Below are positions 23,800 through 35,929 of a stretch of DNA of 64,000 nucleotides, piece by piece. Position numbers and translations under genes: made by a program. How positions within the stretch are numbered: the first letter of the stretch is position 1; every line of letters begins with the position of its first letter. The notes beneath the pieces were generated by a model that saw only the letters and a program-made list of their open reading frames with translations, searched no databases and had not been told where the DNA came from. Location of the stretch: contig JARCOQ010000220.1 in the NCBI GenBank assembly GCA_029207755.1, positions 62,001 through 126,000 on the forward strand, given 5' to 3'. This stretch comes from Chamaea fasciata. Its lineage: Eukaryota > Chordata > Aves > Passeriformes > Sylviidae.

Positions 23800-24610
23800 T
23801 GGGAAAGGGAGGAGGAGGGAAGGAAAATGAGGAGGGAAAAAAAAGGAGAAAAAAGGGGAAGGGAATAAAGGGGGGAAAAGGGGGGGAAATGGGAAAGGAA
23901 AATGGGAAAGGAAAGGAGAAAATGGGGGAAGGGGGGGGAAGGGGAAAGGAAAGGGGGAGGAAAATGGGAAAGGAAAGGGGGAAAAGGGGGGAAAAGAAGA
24001 AAAAAAGGAGGGGAAAGAGAAAAACGGGGGGAAAGGGGGGGAAATGGGAAAGGAAAATGGGAAAGGAAAGGAGAAAAGGGGGGGAAGAGGGAAAAAGGGG
24101 GGGAAAGGGGAAGGAAAAGGGGGAGGAAAAGGAAAAGGGGCAAGGTGGAAAGGGGGAGGGAAAGGGAAAGGGGAAAGGAATGGGAAAAGGGGGAAAAGGG
24201 GGAGGAAAGGGGAAAGGAAAGGGGGAAAAAGGGGGGGGAAGGGGAAGAAAAGGGGAAGGAAAAGGAAAAGGGGAAAAGAAGGAGAAAAAAGGAGGAAAAG
24301 GGGGAGGAAAAGGGAAGGGAAAAGGAGGAAAGGGGGAGGAAAAGGAAAGGGAAAAGGAGGAAAGGGGGAGGGAAAGGGGAAAGGAATGGGAAAAAGGGGG
24401 AAAAGGGGGGGGGAAAGGGGAAGGAAAAGGGGGAGGAAAAGGAAAAGGGGAAAGGAAGGAGAAAAAAGGAGGAAAAGGGGGAGGAAAAGGAAAGGGAAAA
24501 GGAGGAAAGGGGGAGGGAAAGGGAAAGGGGAAAGGGAAAGGAATGGGAAAAATGGGAAAAGGAAAGGGAGGGGAAATGGGAAGGGGGAGGAAAAGGAAAA
24601 GGAAAATCCT
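23800..24610. repeat. Homopurine tract, about 800 bp of GGGAAAAGG-type units
   Basis: The plus strand is nearly pure purine (G and A), with irregular units such as GGGGGAGGAAAAGG and GGGAAAGGAATGGG. Longer blocks around GGAAAGGAATGGGAAAA recur near 24170, 24375 and 24535. The lysine/glycine-rich and proline/serine/phenylalanine-rich open frames on the two strands follow from this composition. Confidence 0.93.
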
Positions 24611-24959
24611 CTCCATGGATTTGTGCTTCAATCAGAGCTGGCAGCGAGGGGGGAAAACCCCAAATTTCCAACCCAAATTTCCAAGCCATTCCTGCCCCAA
24701 CACGCGGAATTTTCGGGAGCGGCTGCTCCTTCCCTTCCCTCTGGAAAAGGGAAGGATCCTTCCCTGGTGGGAAGCCAGATCTAATTTAAAAATCCATTTA
24801 AAAATCCAATTTTTTTTTTTTTTTCCCCCCAAGGAAGGGAAACACCATGGAAGGTTTTGGGTTGAGCTGAGAGAACATTCCAGAAAATTTGGTGGAATTT
24901 GTTCCCCCCACCCCCCTCCGCCAGCTCGGAGTTTTGGCGGGATGGCAGAGTCCAGGAAA

Positions 24960-27925
24960 TTCCAAGAAACACCAAAAATGAACACCAAAAAAAAATGCGG
25001 TTAGATACCAAAAAAAAACTCCAATTAAACACCAAAAAATTGCAGGTAAACACCGAAAATGAACACCAAAAAATTGCAGGTAAACACCGAAAATTAACAC
25101 CAAAAAATTGCAGGTAAACACCAAAAAAAATCTCCAATTAAACACCAAAAAATTCTAATTAAAACCTCAAAAATAAACACCAAAAAACCTGCAGTTAAAC
25201 ACCGAAAATAAGCAGCAAAGAACCGCGGTTAAACGCCGAAAATGAACACCAAAAAACTCCAATTAAACGCCGAAAAACCCTCCAATTAAACGCCAAAAAT
25301 ATACACAAAATAAACTCCAATTAAACCCCCGAAAATTCCAATTAAACCCCCCCAAAAACTGTAATTAGACACCAAAAATTTCCAATTAAACACCAAAAAA
25401 GCTCCAATAAAACGTGGAAAAAATTCCAGTTAAACACCGAAGAAACTTCAATTAAACATTGAAAAAACTTCCAATTAAACACCAAAAAACGCCGCAATTA
25501 AACCCCCCCAAAAAATTCCAATTAAAGAAAAAACTGCAATTAAACACCAAAAAAACTCCAATTAAACACTGAAAAAATTCCAGTAAGTGCCGAAAAACTG
25601 CGACTAATCATCAAAAATAAACCCCAAAAAACCGCAGTTTAAAACTGAAAAAACACCGATTAAACACTACAAATAAACACAAAAAAACCTCCAATTAAGA
25701 CCCCCAAAAATGCCAATTAAACACCAAAAAAACTCCAATTAAACACTGAAAAAACTCCAATTAAACCCCCCAAAAATTCCAATTAAATCCCCAAAAGAAC
25801 TCCAATTAAACCCCCCAAAAATTCCAATTAAACCCCCCAAAAAACTCCAATTAAACCCCCCAAAAATTCCAATTAAACCCCCCAAAAAACTCCAATTAAA
25901 CCCCCCAAAAATTCCAATTAAACACCGAAAAATACTCCAATTAAACCCCCAAAAAAACTCCAATTAAACACTGAAAAAACTCCAATTAAACACTGAAAAA
26001 ACTCCAATTAAACACTGAAAAAACCACTCCAATTAAAACACCGAAAAAACTGCAATGAAACCCCCCAAAAATTCCAATTAAACCCCCAAAAAACTCCAAT
26101 TAAACACCGAAAAAACTCAAACACTGAAAAAACCCTGCAATTAAACCCCCAAAAAATTCCAAATAAACCCCAAAAAACTCCAATTAAACACTAAAAAAAC
26201 TCCAATTAAATCCCCAAAAATTCCAATTAAACACCAAAAAAACTCCAATTAAACACTGGAAAAACTCCAATTAAATCCCCCAAAAATTCCAATTAAACCC
26301 CCCAAAAACTCCAATTAAACCCCAAAAAAACTCCAATTAAACCCTCCAAAAATTCCAATTAAACACCAAAAAAACTCAAACACTGAAAAAAACCCTCCAA
26401 TTAAACCCACCCAAAAACTCCAATTAATCCCCCCAAAAATTCCAATTAAACCCCCAAAAAACTCCAATTAAACACCAAAAAAACTCCAATTAAACACTGA
26501 AAAAACTCCAATTAAACCCCCAAAAATTCCAATTAAACCCCGAAAAAACTCCAATTAAACACCAAAAAAACTCCAATTAAACACTGAAAAAACTCCAATT
26601 AAACACTGAAAAAACCACTCCAATTAAAACACCGAAAAAACTGCAATGAAACCCCCCAAAAATTCCAATTAAACCCCCAAAAAACTCCAATTAAACACCG
26701 AAAAAACTCAAACACTGAAAAAAACCCAAACACTGAAAAAAACCCTGCAATTAACCCCCCCAAAAATTCCAATTAAACACCGAAAAACTCCAATTAAACA
26801 CTGAAAAAAAATTCCAATTAAACCCCAAAAAAATTCCAATTAAATCCCCCAAAAAACTCCAATTAAACCCCCCAAAAACTCCAATTAAACCCCCCAAAAA
26901 CTCCAATTAAACCCCCCAAAAATTCCAATTAAACCCCCAAAAAACTCCAATTAAAAACTGAAAAATACTCCAATTAAACACCGAAAAAACTCAAACACTG
27001 AAAAAAACCCTGCAATTAAACCCCCCAAAAAATTCCAAATAAACCCCAAAAAACTCCAATTAAACACTGAAAAAAAATTCCAATTAAATCCCCCAAAAAA
27101 CTCCAATTAAACCCCCCAAAAATTCCAATTGAACACTGAAAAAACTCCAATTAAACCCCCCAAAAAACTCCAATTTAAACCCCCAAAAAATTCCAAATAA
27201 ACCCCAAAAAATTCCAATTAAACACTGAAAAAAAATTCCAATTAAACCCCCAAAAATTCCAATTAAACACCAAAAAAACTCCAATTAAACACCGAAAAAA
27301 CTACAATTAAACCCAAAAAAACTCCAATTAAACCCTCCAAAAATTCCAATTAAACACCGAAAAAACTCCAATTAAACACCGAAAAAACTCCAATTAAACG
27401 CCCCAAAAAATTCCAAATAAACCCCAAAAAAATCCAATTAAACACTGAAAAAAAATTCCAATTAAACCCCCCAAAAAATTCCAATTAAACCCCCCAAAAA
27501 ATTCCAATTAAACACCGAAAAAACTGCAATTAAACCCCAAAAAAATCCAATTAAACCCCAAAAAACTCCAATTAAGCCCCAAAAAATTCCAATTAAACAC
27601 CGAAAAATTCCAATTAAACACCGAAAAAACTCCAATTGAACACCGAAAAAACTCCAATTAAACCCCCCAAAAACTCCAATTAAACACCGAAAAAACTCCA
27701 ATTAAATCCCCCAAAAAACTCCAATTAAACCCCCCAAAAACTCCAATTAAACCCCCCAAAAACTCCAATTAAACCCCCCAAAAACTCCAATTAAACACTG
27801 AAAAAACCACTCCAATTAAACCCCCCAAAAATTCCAATTAAACACCAAAAAAACTCCAATTAAACCCCCCAAAAATTCCAATTAAACACCGACAAAACTC
27901 CAATTAAACGCCCAAAATCTCCATT
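24960..27925. repeat. Three-kilobase minisatellite, about 19-bp unit CCAATTAAACACCGAAAAAA
   Basis: About 150 units of CTCCAATTAAACACCGAAAA and relatives (AAACCCCCCAAAAATTCCAATT) run with almost no G on the plus strand. The left part (24960-25700) is more diverged. Larger blocks recur, for example AAACACTGAAAAAACCACTC at about 26010 and 26600. This is the longest array in the window. Confidence 0.93.
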
Positions 27926-28560
27926 GAAACACCCCCCGGGCCAAATTCCACGCCAGGATTGAATCCAGGGCTGGAAATTCCATTTCCAGGTGGTTTCTCC
28001 TGGTTTTGGGGGAGTTTTTCTTTTGCCGTCGATGGGAAGAGAAGGGCCAAAAAGCGGGAAATTTTTCATTCTTTAGAAGGGATTTTCAACGTCTCCGCGG
28101 AAAAGGAACAGAAACATAAAAACCACCAAAAAGTTTGGGATAAAAGATTTTTTTTGGGGTTTTTTTTGTTTTTTTTTAAAGAGGGAGTTCTCCTTTTAAA
28201 AGTTCCTGTACAAATAAATAAGGTGGCGTCCGTATAAATAGAACCGCGGCGGGAAAGAAATCCGGGATTTTCCATGGATTTTCCAGGTGGAGAATTCCAG
28301 GGGAGGACGGAGATCTTCGGCACCTCCAACAGTTCCGGGTCCAGGTGGGAATCGACCCCTGGGGAGGAAAAAAAAAAAGGCAAAAAAAAAAATCCGGAAT
28401 TTTATCTTTGGTATCTTTGGGAATTTCGGGAAGAGCTCAGGGCAGCAGGGGCTTCCCAGGGGGAAAATTCCAAGTTTTTTCCTTCTCCTGGGGTTTAAAT
28501 TTATGGAAAAAAAGAAAAAAATCCCAAGTGGGTGGATTTTAAACCCGGAATGGTTGGAGT
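27926..28560. other. Unassigned segment with TATA-like and AU-rich elements
   Basis: TATAAATAG at 28233-28241 and CAAATAAATAAGG at 28211-28223 are visible; the second reads as an AU-rich TTATTTATTTG on the minus strand. Either the 3' flank of the minus-strand kinase or chance could account for them. I recognise no exon. Confidence 0.25.
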
Positions 28561-28564
28561 GAAC

Positions 28565-28900
28565 AGTGACCTTCAATCCCATTCCGTTCCAACCCCACCA
28601 TCCCAGGATGCTCCAACTTTTCCTTGGACGCTCCCAGGGATTCTCTGGGAATTCCAACCCAGCCGGGAATTCCTTCCCAAATCCCATTTCCCAGGGAATT
28701 CCCTCCATTCCCAGCCTGCGATTGGATCCAGCCCCATCCCGACTCCTATTCCAGGAAGGAATTTTGGGAATTCCCTGGGAATTGGGGACTCCAGGAAGGG
28801 TGTCCCCTTCCCCAAATTCCATAAAAAACCCCTCGGGATGGACCCTGAGTGTCCTGGATCCCAAAATCCCGGAATGGATCCACGGACCTTCAATCCCATC
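28565..28900 (-). mobile_element. CR1-derived dispersed repeat, copy 2
   Basis: This copy starts with the reversed CR1 tail (TTCAATCCCATTCCGTTCCA, CCACCATCCCAGGATGCTCC) and continues through CTTGGACGCTCCCAGGGATT, GCGATTGGATCCAGCCCCAT and GGAAGGAATTTTGGGAATTC to TCCCAAAATCCCGGAATGGA. It is highly similar to copies at 2340-2790, 36240-36690 and 37410-37810. Confidence 0.6.
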
Positions 28901-29755
28901 CCTCCTTTTATTCCCAAGAGGAAAAAGAACAGGATCATTCGGGAAGCAGGAGGCTGCAGCAAAGTTTGATTGCTATTGGCACTGCCTCCTTTAATTAACT
29001 GGCTCAATTAGCAGCACGCTAACGAGAGCTGGAGGGACGTGGAAAAGGAAACATTCGGGATCATTCCCACTTTTCCTCACTGGGAGCTGGGACAGAAATC
29101 CGGGAGCAGAAGGAATCGTTACAACCCGGAATTCCCGTGGAGAGATCGGCTTCAAAACTGGCTTTGGGATCCAGATTATGGATTGAGAGGGTCGGGAACG
29201 ATCCCAGAGTGCACCAGGAGGAATTTTCCAGGTTTTCCAAGGAATCCTGGCGCTTTACAAGATGAAAAGACTTTTTTTGAGGTGGAGGAAGCAACCCAAA
29301 AAACCCCGGGGACGAGGAAATGCTGGGGAAAATCGGGATTTCTCTCCCAGAAAAACGAATTCGGAATTGGCGACAGCCGCGAAGGAGAAATTTTGGAGCT
29401 GAAGGAAAAACCTAAATAGATTCTGGGATCTTGATGGACAAAAAGGCTGGAAAACCCTGGGAAGTCCCTCCTGAGTTTCCCTGAAGTTTGGGCTTTCGAA
29501 CTTCCATCCAGGATCTAAAACCCATCGGGAACTCAAAAAAAAAAAATTGGGAAAATTTATTGGTTTTTTTAAACTCATTGGAGGACTCGGGATTTCCAAT
29601 CCAGCCTTTTCCGAGAGATTTCCGTGGTGGAGAATTCCAGAGGGAAACTCCCAGCCCGGAGAGGGTGTGAATTAAAATAAACCAATTTTTATAATACTAA
29701 AATATTCAAATGACCAAAATAAACCAATAATCAATCAATTGATTATTCTCACACC
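28901..29755. other. Kinase 3' flank, possible minus-strand poly(A) signal
   Basis: I recognise no exon. A TTTATT at 29556-29561 reads AATAAA on the minus strand, about 725 nt beyond the kinase stop codon, and could end its transcript. An AT-rich stretch spans 29670-29750. Confidence 0.3.
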
Positions 29756-30095
29756 AGGATTTGGGTGATTAACTCCAAATAAATGGGAATTTTTGGGGAT
29801 GAACAGCTCCAAATAAACGGGAATTTTTGGGGATGAACAGCTCCAAATAAACGGGAATTTTTGGGGATGAACATCTCCAAATAAATGGGAATTTTTGGGG
29901 TGAGCAGCTCCAAATAAACGGGAATTTTTGGGATGAACAGCTCCAAATAAACGGGAATTTTTGGGATGAACAACTCCAAATAAACGGGAATTTTTGGGGT
30001 GAGCAGCTCCAAATAAACGGGAATTTTTGGGATGAACAGCTCCAAATAAATGGGAATTTTTAGGGTGAACAGCTCCAACTAAACGGGAATTTTTT
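29756..30095. repeat. Minisatellite, 33-34-bp unit, about 10 copies, in the kinase 3' flank
   Basis: The unit is CTCCAAATAAACGGGAATTT then TTGGGGATGAACAG. It ends about 190 nt before the kinase stop (on the minus strand it follows the stop), so it probably lies in the 3' untranslated region. Each unit carries TTTATT on the minus strand only as part of GTTTATTTGG. Confidence 0.9.
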
Positions 30096-30285
30096 CCCGC
30101 CCTCCCAACTTTTCTTCACCTATTGAAGGTGAAAAATTCTGAAAACTCAACCAAACTTTTGCCGAAACCTTTTTCTCTCAGTTTGGATTTTTTTTTTTTT
30201 TTTTTTTCCCCATGGATTTTCCCAGGATTTTGGCCTGGGGTTGATTCCCAAAAACCCCCGGGAAGCTCGGACTCACCCTCCCGCT

Positions 30286-30521
30286 CTAGGAGCCGGAGCG
30301 CGGCCGCTTTTTCCCGTAGGAAATCCGCTGGATCTTCACTTCCAGCTGGAAAGCATCCAGCCTTTCCTTGGGATTGAAGGCCAGCATGTGGTGCAGGAGC
30401 TGGCAGAGATCCTCTGGCAGGGATCCCTCGTCCTTCAGAGGGATCTGGAGCTTCAGTTTGGGATTTTCCAGCAGAGCTTCTCCCAGCGGGATCAGCTCCT
30501 TGCCTCGGCGGACGTAAGTGC
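30286..30521 (-). CDS. STK35/PDIK1L-family kinase, coding exon 3 (C-lobe end)
   Basis: On the minus strand this exon follows acceptor CGTCGCGCAG. It completes the split glycine 251 and encodes residues 251-328, beginning GTYVRRGKELIPLGEALLEN and ending KKRPRSGS before a TAG stop. The segment GEALLENPK and the FNPKERLDAFQLE helix, with Arg304 in the position of the conserved C-lobe arginine, are hallmarks of STK35 and PDIK1L. The basic KKRPR tail could act as a nuclear-localisation-type signal, but that is an inference. Confidence 0.92.
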
Positions 30522-30774
30522 CTGCGCGACGGAGAGCTGGGTTAGGCTGGGAGAACCCACCGGAAAAAAAACCCCAAAAATCAATGATTTGGAGGAAAAA
30601 AAACCGTTGGGAATGTTGTTGGGAATGTTGTTGGGAACTCTGCTCAAGGCAGGGATGAAGAGTCGGACACAAAAGTTTGCTGAGTTTAAAAAAAAAAAAA
30701 AAAAAAATCCCCGAGTGAAATTCGATTTCTCCGCCCAAGGCAGAGCAGGGGAATGGGAATGAGGGGATTCCCAA

Positions 30775-31315
30775 AGAGGGAATGGGCTGGGTGGAATTCT
30801 TGGGATTCTGAGGAATTGTCTGGGTGGAATTCTTGGATTCTGAGGAATGATCTGGGTGGAATTCTTGGGAATCTAAGGAACAGCTGGGTGGAATTTTTGG
30901 GATTCTGCAAAAATGATCTGAGTGGAATTCTTGGGATTCTCAGAAATGATCTGGGTGGAATTCTTGGGGTTCTCAGAAATGATCTGGGTGGAATTCTTGG
31001 GATTCTGCAAAAACGATCTGAGTGGAATTCTTGGGGTTCTCAGAAATGATCTGGGTGGAATTCTTGGAATTCTGAGGAATGATCTGAGTGGAATTCTTGG
31101 ATTTTGAAAAATTATCTGGGTGGAATTCCTGGGATTCTCAGAAATGATCTGGGTGGAATTCTTGGGGTTCTCAGAAATTATCTGGGTGGAATTCTTGGGA
31201 TCCTGAAAAATTATCTGGGTGGGATTGCTGGGATTTTAAAGAATGATCTGAGTGGAATTCTTGGGATTCTCAGAAATGATCTGGGTGGAATTGTTGGGAT
31301 TCCTGGGAAAAGCCA
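30775..31315. repeat. Minisatellite in kinase intron 2, about 33-36-bp unit
   Basis: The unit is GATCTGGGTGGAATTCTTGG then GATTCTCAGAAAT, about 15 copies. It fills more than half of the 1-kb intron between coding exons 2 and 3. The same unit family occupies the other intron at 31850-32400. Confidence 0.92.
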
Positions 31316-31517
31316 CATTCAAAGCATCTTGGAATTTATGGAGCGGCTCAGAATGGACCTTGAGGATCACCCAGGGAAAACCTTTGCCACCATCTCAAAG
31401 TCGCTCCAAACCCGTCCCCCCTGAGTAAATTCCAGGGGGTGGAAACGCCCCGGGAAAAAAAGTAAATAAATAAATAAAAAGAATCAGAGAGGATCCCAAA
31501 AAAAAAAATTATTCCTA

Positions 31518-32410
<893 letters not shown>

Positions 32411-32523
32411 GAGTTAGGAACGACCCGGGTGGATCCTTCCCTTCTCCGGGCAAACTCCCCCAGCTCCTGGATCCTTTCCCATCTCCAAGAGCCCCACGGC
32501 CCCACCACGCCCCGTCTCCCCAC

Positions 32524-33057
32524 CTTCACCACGGGCCCGTCGGCGCCGTGAGCCACCAGGATGTTGTCGGCCTTGAGGTCGCGGTGCACGATGCGGCTGC
32601 GGTGCAGGAAGGCCACGGCGCCGCTCAGCTGCCGCATGAAGCTGCGGTTGAGGCGGGCGTCGGGGCGGCGCGCCAGCAGGAACTCGTTCAGGGTGCCGCC
32701 GCGGCAGAGCTCGGTGACGAACCACAGCGAGCAGGCCGAGCGCGGGTCGGCGCAGCCGCGGCCCTTCAGGCACGTCTCCACCAGCGGGCAGGGCCGGCCC
32801 TCCAAGGGCTGGAAGAGGCGGCCGCGCTGCAGGACGCACTCCTCCAGCTGCAGCACGTTCCGGTGCCGCCGCCGGACGCTGAGCAGGGCCCAGAGCTCCT
32901 GCAGGGCCAGCTCGGCGTTCTCGGGCGCGTGGCAGCGCATCCTCTTGACGGCCACGCGCCGCCCGCTGAGGTTGGCCACGGCCTCGTAGACCACGCCGTA
33001 GCTGCCTCGGCCCACCTCCCGCAGCAGGCTGTACTTGGGGGGACCCTCCTCGGCCAT
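32524..33057 (-). CDS. STK35/PDIK1L-family serine/threonine kinase, coding exon 1 (whole gene 33057-30286, 328 aa)
   Basis: This 534-nt exon encodes residues 1-178 and ends at GTGGTGAAG before a GTGGGG donor (phase 0). The start ATG at 33057 is well fixed: an in-frame TGA lies seven codons upstream (33078-33076). Visible kinase elements are the glycine loop GRGSYG (16-21), the VAVK lysine 38, a probable alpha-C glutamate 54, and HRDLKADN with Asp160 and Asn165. The later exons supply DFG and APE, so the enzyme should be active and transfer phosphate from ATP to Ser/Thr. Blocks such as RRHRNVLQLEECVLQR and LREVGRGSYGVVYEAV place it with STK35 and PDIK1L. Length is near PDIK1L (about 341), while several residues look closer to STK35, so it may be a third paralogue. 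Usual family roles are nuclear or actin-associated; none is shown here. The exon is very GC-rich, with CpG-island composition. Confidence 0.93.
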
Positions 33058-33091
33058 TCCCGATGGATCAGGGGCTCATGGCAGGGAAAAC
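33058..33091 (-). other. 5' untranslated start of kinase exon 1
   Basis: On the minus strand the exon begins after TTTAAATCCTCTCCCAG, preceded by a long T-rich tract. There are 34 untranslated nucleotides before the ATG. An upstream non-coding exon must exist, possibly near the promoter-like region at 35930-36110. Confidence 0.6.
33068..33079 (-). promoter_or_regulatory. Minimal upstream ORF (Met-Ser-Pro-stop)
   Basis: ATGAGCCCCTGA sits in the kinase leader. It ends 10 nt before the main ATG and is in a different frame. Such a very short upstream frame can lower or regulate translation of the main frame. The ATG itself overlaps the in-frame TGA that closes the kinase frame. Confidence 0.5.
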
Positions 33092-33289
33092 CTGGGAGAG
33101 GATTTAAAAAAACAAACAAACAAAAAAAAAAATCAACTTTTACGCACCGACTAAACTCAAACTGAACGGTTTCCTGAGGGGAGGCAGCCGGAGTTGCCAT
33201 ATCCGTGGCACAGGGAAAACCCCTCAAATTGTCCTGGGGGGCTCCGGGACCCCTGGCGGGAGCCCAGGAAAGCCTTTGACCTCAGCCCA

Positions 33290-33786
33290 TGGGGAAAACT
33301 GCCAACGCTGGTGGAAGAAACGAGAACAACAAAAATTTAAATTCAGATAGCGGTTGAGTTCGTCACAGGGTGAAAATTTGTAGGTTTGGGGTTTATGGGA
33401 TGGAAGTGGATAGAGGCAACGTGGAGAATTTTGGGCGGTGTCCTAAGCTCTTCTTCTTCCCGCTCCATCTTCTGCTGTGACGGCGGCACAGAGACGCTGG
33501 TGGAATACGGGCGACGCGGAAAACGGCGTGCCTGGAATTGGCAGCGATTACCGGCACAAAACTGTAAATATAGTGCGGTTCAAGAGTTAACTGAATTAAA
33601 AACTTCTTTTAGCAAACTTTAGAGACCGGGTCTGGTGCTCTTGGCAGCCGTGTCTTTCAGCACCCTAAGCCTGGCGCTGAGCGGGTGCACTGGCCTTCAG
33701 ATAAAAAATTTAATAAACACCTTTCGAGACCAAGCTGCGAGTTCCGTTCTTCTTTCAAACTCTAGCGCAGAACTTTGAAAAAGAAA

Positions 33787-33790
<4 letters not shown>
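33290..33790. mobile_element. Possible solo LTR of an endogenous retrovirus
   Basis: This 500-bp non-repetitive block differs in composition from everything around it. It carries ATAAAAAATTTAATAAACAC (AATAAA near 33711), then CCTTTCGAGACCAAGCTGCG, in the style of an LTR R/U5 boundary, and a CCTAAGCTCTTCTTCTTCCC tract upstream. No coding retroviral sequence, primer-binding site or target-site duplication is identified. It is followed by an (AAAAC)n tract at 33780-33820. An old gene remnant is the main alternative. Confidence 0.3.
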
Positions 33791-33818
<28 letters not shown>

Positions 33819-33829
33819 TAATTAAGGGG

Positions 33830-34850
33830 ATCTTGAAGTCGAACTACAAAACCATGGTAACTGGGAGCCGGCTCTCCGGCACAATCCCGGCGGCACAGCG
33901 GGATCCGGCCGCCCGGGGCAGCGCCATCGATCCGCTCCCGGTGAGGGGGAGCTGGGTGAGGAGGGAAAAGGGCTCCGCGGGCACGTTCTCCTGCACGGGG
34001 GGGCAGAGGGAAGGCAGGACCTCCTGGGTCACCTGGATCGACTTTCCGATAAGATGAAGTTGGCCAGGAGCGCTGGGTTTGGCACTGAGGCTTTTTTCCC
34101 TGCTCGGAATTTTCACGGCTGCGTCACGTCCCTGCGCTTCCAGCACCGATTTCCTGCCTCATCCCTCTCCCCACGCCCTTCACGAGCTGACCCCGAAGTT
34201 CACCTCAAGCTCCCTGTCCCGCTCCCAGACCCCTCATCCCAGATAATTCCTCTCTCTCCGTAATCCAGCGCAAATTCCCACTGCAGTCCTACAGGTCCCT
34301 CATCCCCTTCTCCCCGTGCTCCTCCACACCGGCCCAGATTTATCCCTAAACTCACATTTAATTCCTTCCCCCCCCCCCCCCCCGCGCCTCAAACCTCCTA
34401 CCCCACCTGCTGCTGCCTTCAAATCCGCCTCCCTCCCCAAACCCACAGCCCAGCTCCTTTCCCAAATCCCATCTTCTCACCCAGCCCTCTCCCGGCTCCT
34501 TTCCGGAGCAGCTCCAAACCCCGACCTCCCCACGCACCCACTGCAATAAAAACCCACTCGCTTCAATCCTTCTCCCTTCCCTTTCCCATCCCCTCAGCCC
34601 CAGCCCCTCCCAACACCTCCAGACCCCTTGCTCACCTCAACCTCAGCCCCTTTTCCCATCCTCTGCCCCACTCCAAGCCCAGCTCTTCCCCACTTCTCAC
34701 CCAAGCCCCCTTGGACACCTCACCTCAGCCTCTTTTCCCACCCTCACCCGCCATTCCCTCACTCCCGGCTTTTCCCTGCTCCTTTGCCTGAGGCTTCCCA
34801 CCTCAGACCCTTCTCCGCACCCTCAGGCGGAGCCCCTTGGCCGCCTCAGC
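33830..34850. other. Non-coding segment, pyrimidine-rich to the right
   Basis: From about 34160 to 34840 the plus strand is strongly C/T-rich, with a poly-C run at 34368-34383. I recognise no exon. The left part (33840-34150) is GC-rich unique sequence. Confidence 0.4.
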
Positions 34851-35760
34851 CCCTTCCGTAGTCCCGGCGCCCAGAGCCGCTCGGGCCGGGCCGGTTCCCC
34901 TCACAACTCCGGCGCTCAGAGCCGCTCGGGCCGGGCCGGTTCCCCTCACAACTCCGGCGTTCAGAGCCGCTCGGGCCGGGCCGGTTCCCCTCACAACTCC
35001 GGCGCTCAGAGCCGCTCGGGCCGGGCCGGTTCCCCTCACAACTCCGGCGCTCAGAGCCGCTCGGGCCGGGCCGGTTCCCCTCACAACTCCGGCGCTCAGA
35101 GCCGCTCGGGCCGGGCCGGTTCCCCTCACAACTCCGGCGCCCAGAGCCGCTCGGACCGGGCCGGTTCCCCTCACAACTCCGGCGCTCAGAGCCGCTCGGG
35201 CCGGGCCGGTCACAACTCCGGCGCCCAGAGCCGCTCGGACCGGGCCGGTTCCCCTCACAACTCCGGCGCCCAGAGCCGCTCGGGCCGGGCCGGTTCCCCC
35301 TCACAACTCCGGCGCTCAGAGCCGCTCGGGCCGGGCCGGTTCCCCTCACAACTCCGGCGCTCCTTGGCCGCTTGGGCCGGGCCGGTTCCCCTCACAACTC
35401 CGGCGCTCAGAGCCGCTCGGGCCGGGGCCGGGTTCCCCCTCACAACTCCGGCGCCCAGAGCCGCTCGGACCGGGCCGGTTCCCCTCAGAACTCCGGCGCC
35501 CAGAGCCGCTCGGGCCGGGCCGGTTCCCCTCAGAACTCCGGCGTTCAGAGCCGCTCGGGCCGGGCCGGTTCCCCTCACAACTCCGGCGCCCAGAGCCGCT
35601 CGGGCCGGGCCGGTTCCCCTCAGAACTCCGGCGCCCAGAGCCGCTCGGGCCGGGCCGGTTCCCCCTCAGAACTCCGGCGTTCAGAGCCGCTCGGGCCGGG
35701 CCGGTTCCCCTCAGAACTCCGGCGCTCAGAGCCGCTCGGGCCGGGCCGGTTCCCCCTCAG
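34851..35760. repeat. CpG-rich minisatellite, 45-bp unit, about 20 copies
   Basis: The unit joins GGCGCTCAGAGCCGCTCGGG, CCGGGCCGGTTCCCCTCACA and ACTCC. Later units have CAGAACTCC. Because 45 is divisible by three, both strands stay open for hundreds of codons (Ala/Arg/Pro/Gly-rich) without being genes. The array directly adjoins a promoter-like region to its right. Confidence 0.95.
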
Positions 35761-35789
35761 CCCCTGCACTCACCGCCGCTGCCCCGGCA

Positions 35790-35900
35790 GCCGCTCGAAC
35801 CGGGTCGGTTCCCCTCGGGTCGGTTTCCCCTCGGGTCGGTTCCCCTCGGGTCGGTTCCCTTCAGCTCGGTTTCCCCTCGGCTCCGTTTCCCCTCAGCCGT
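35790..35900. repeat. Short tandem repeat, about 17 bp, CGGTTCCCCTCGGGT
   Basis: Five or six units of TCGGTTCCCCTCGGG and close relatives bridge the 45-bp array and the promoter-like segment. Confidence 0.8.
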
Positions 35901-35929
35901 TACCCGGCCTTCCTCTCGCTGGTGCCGCT

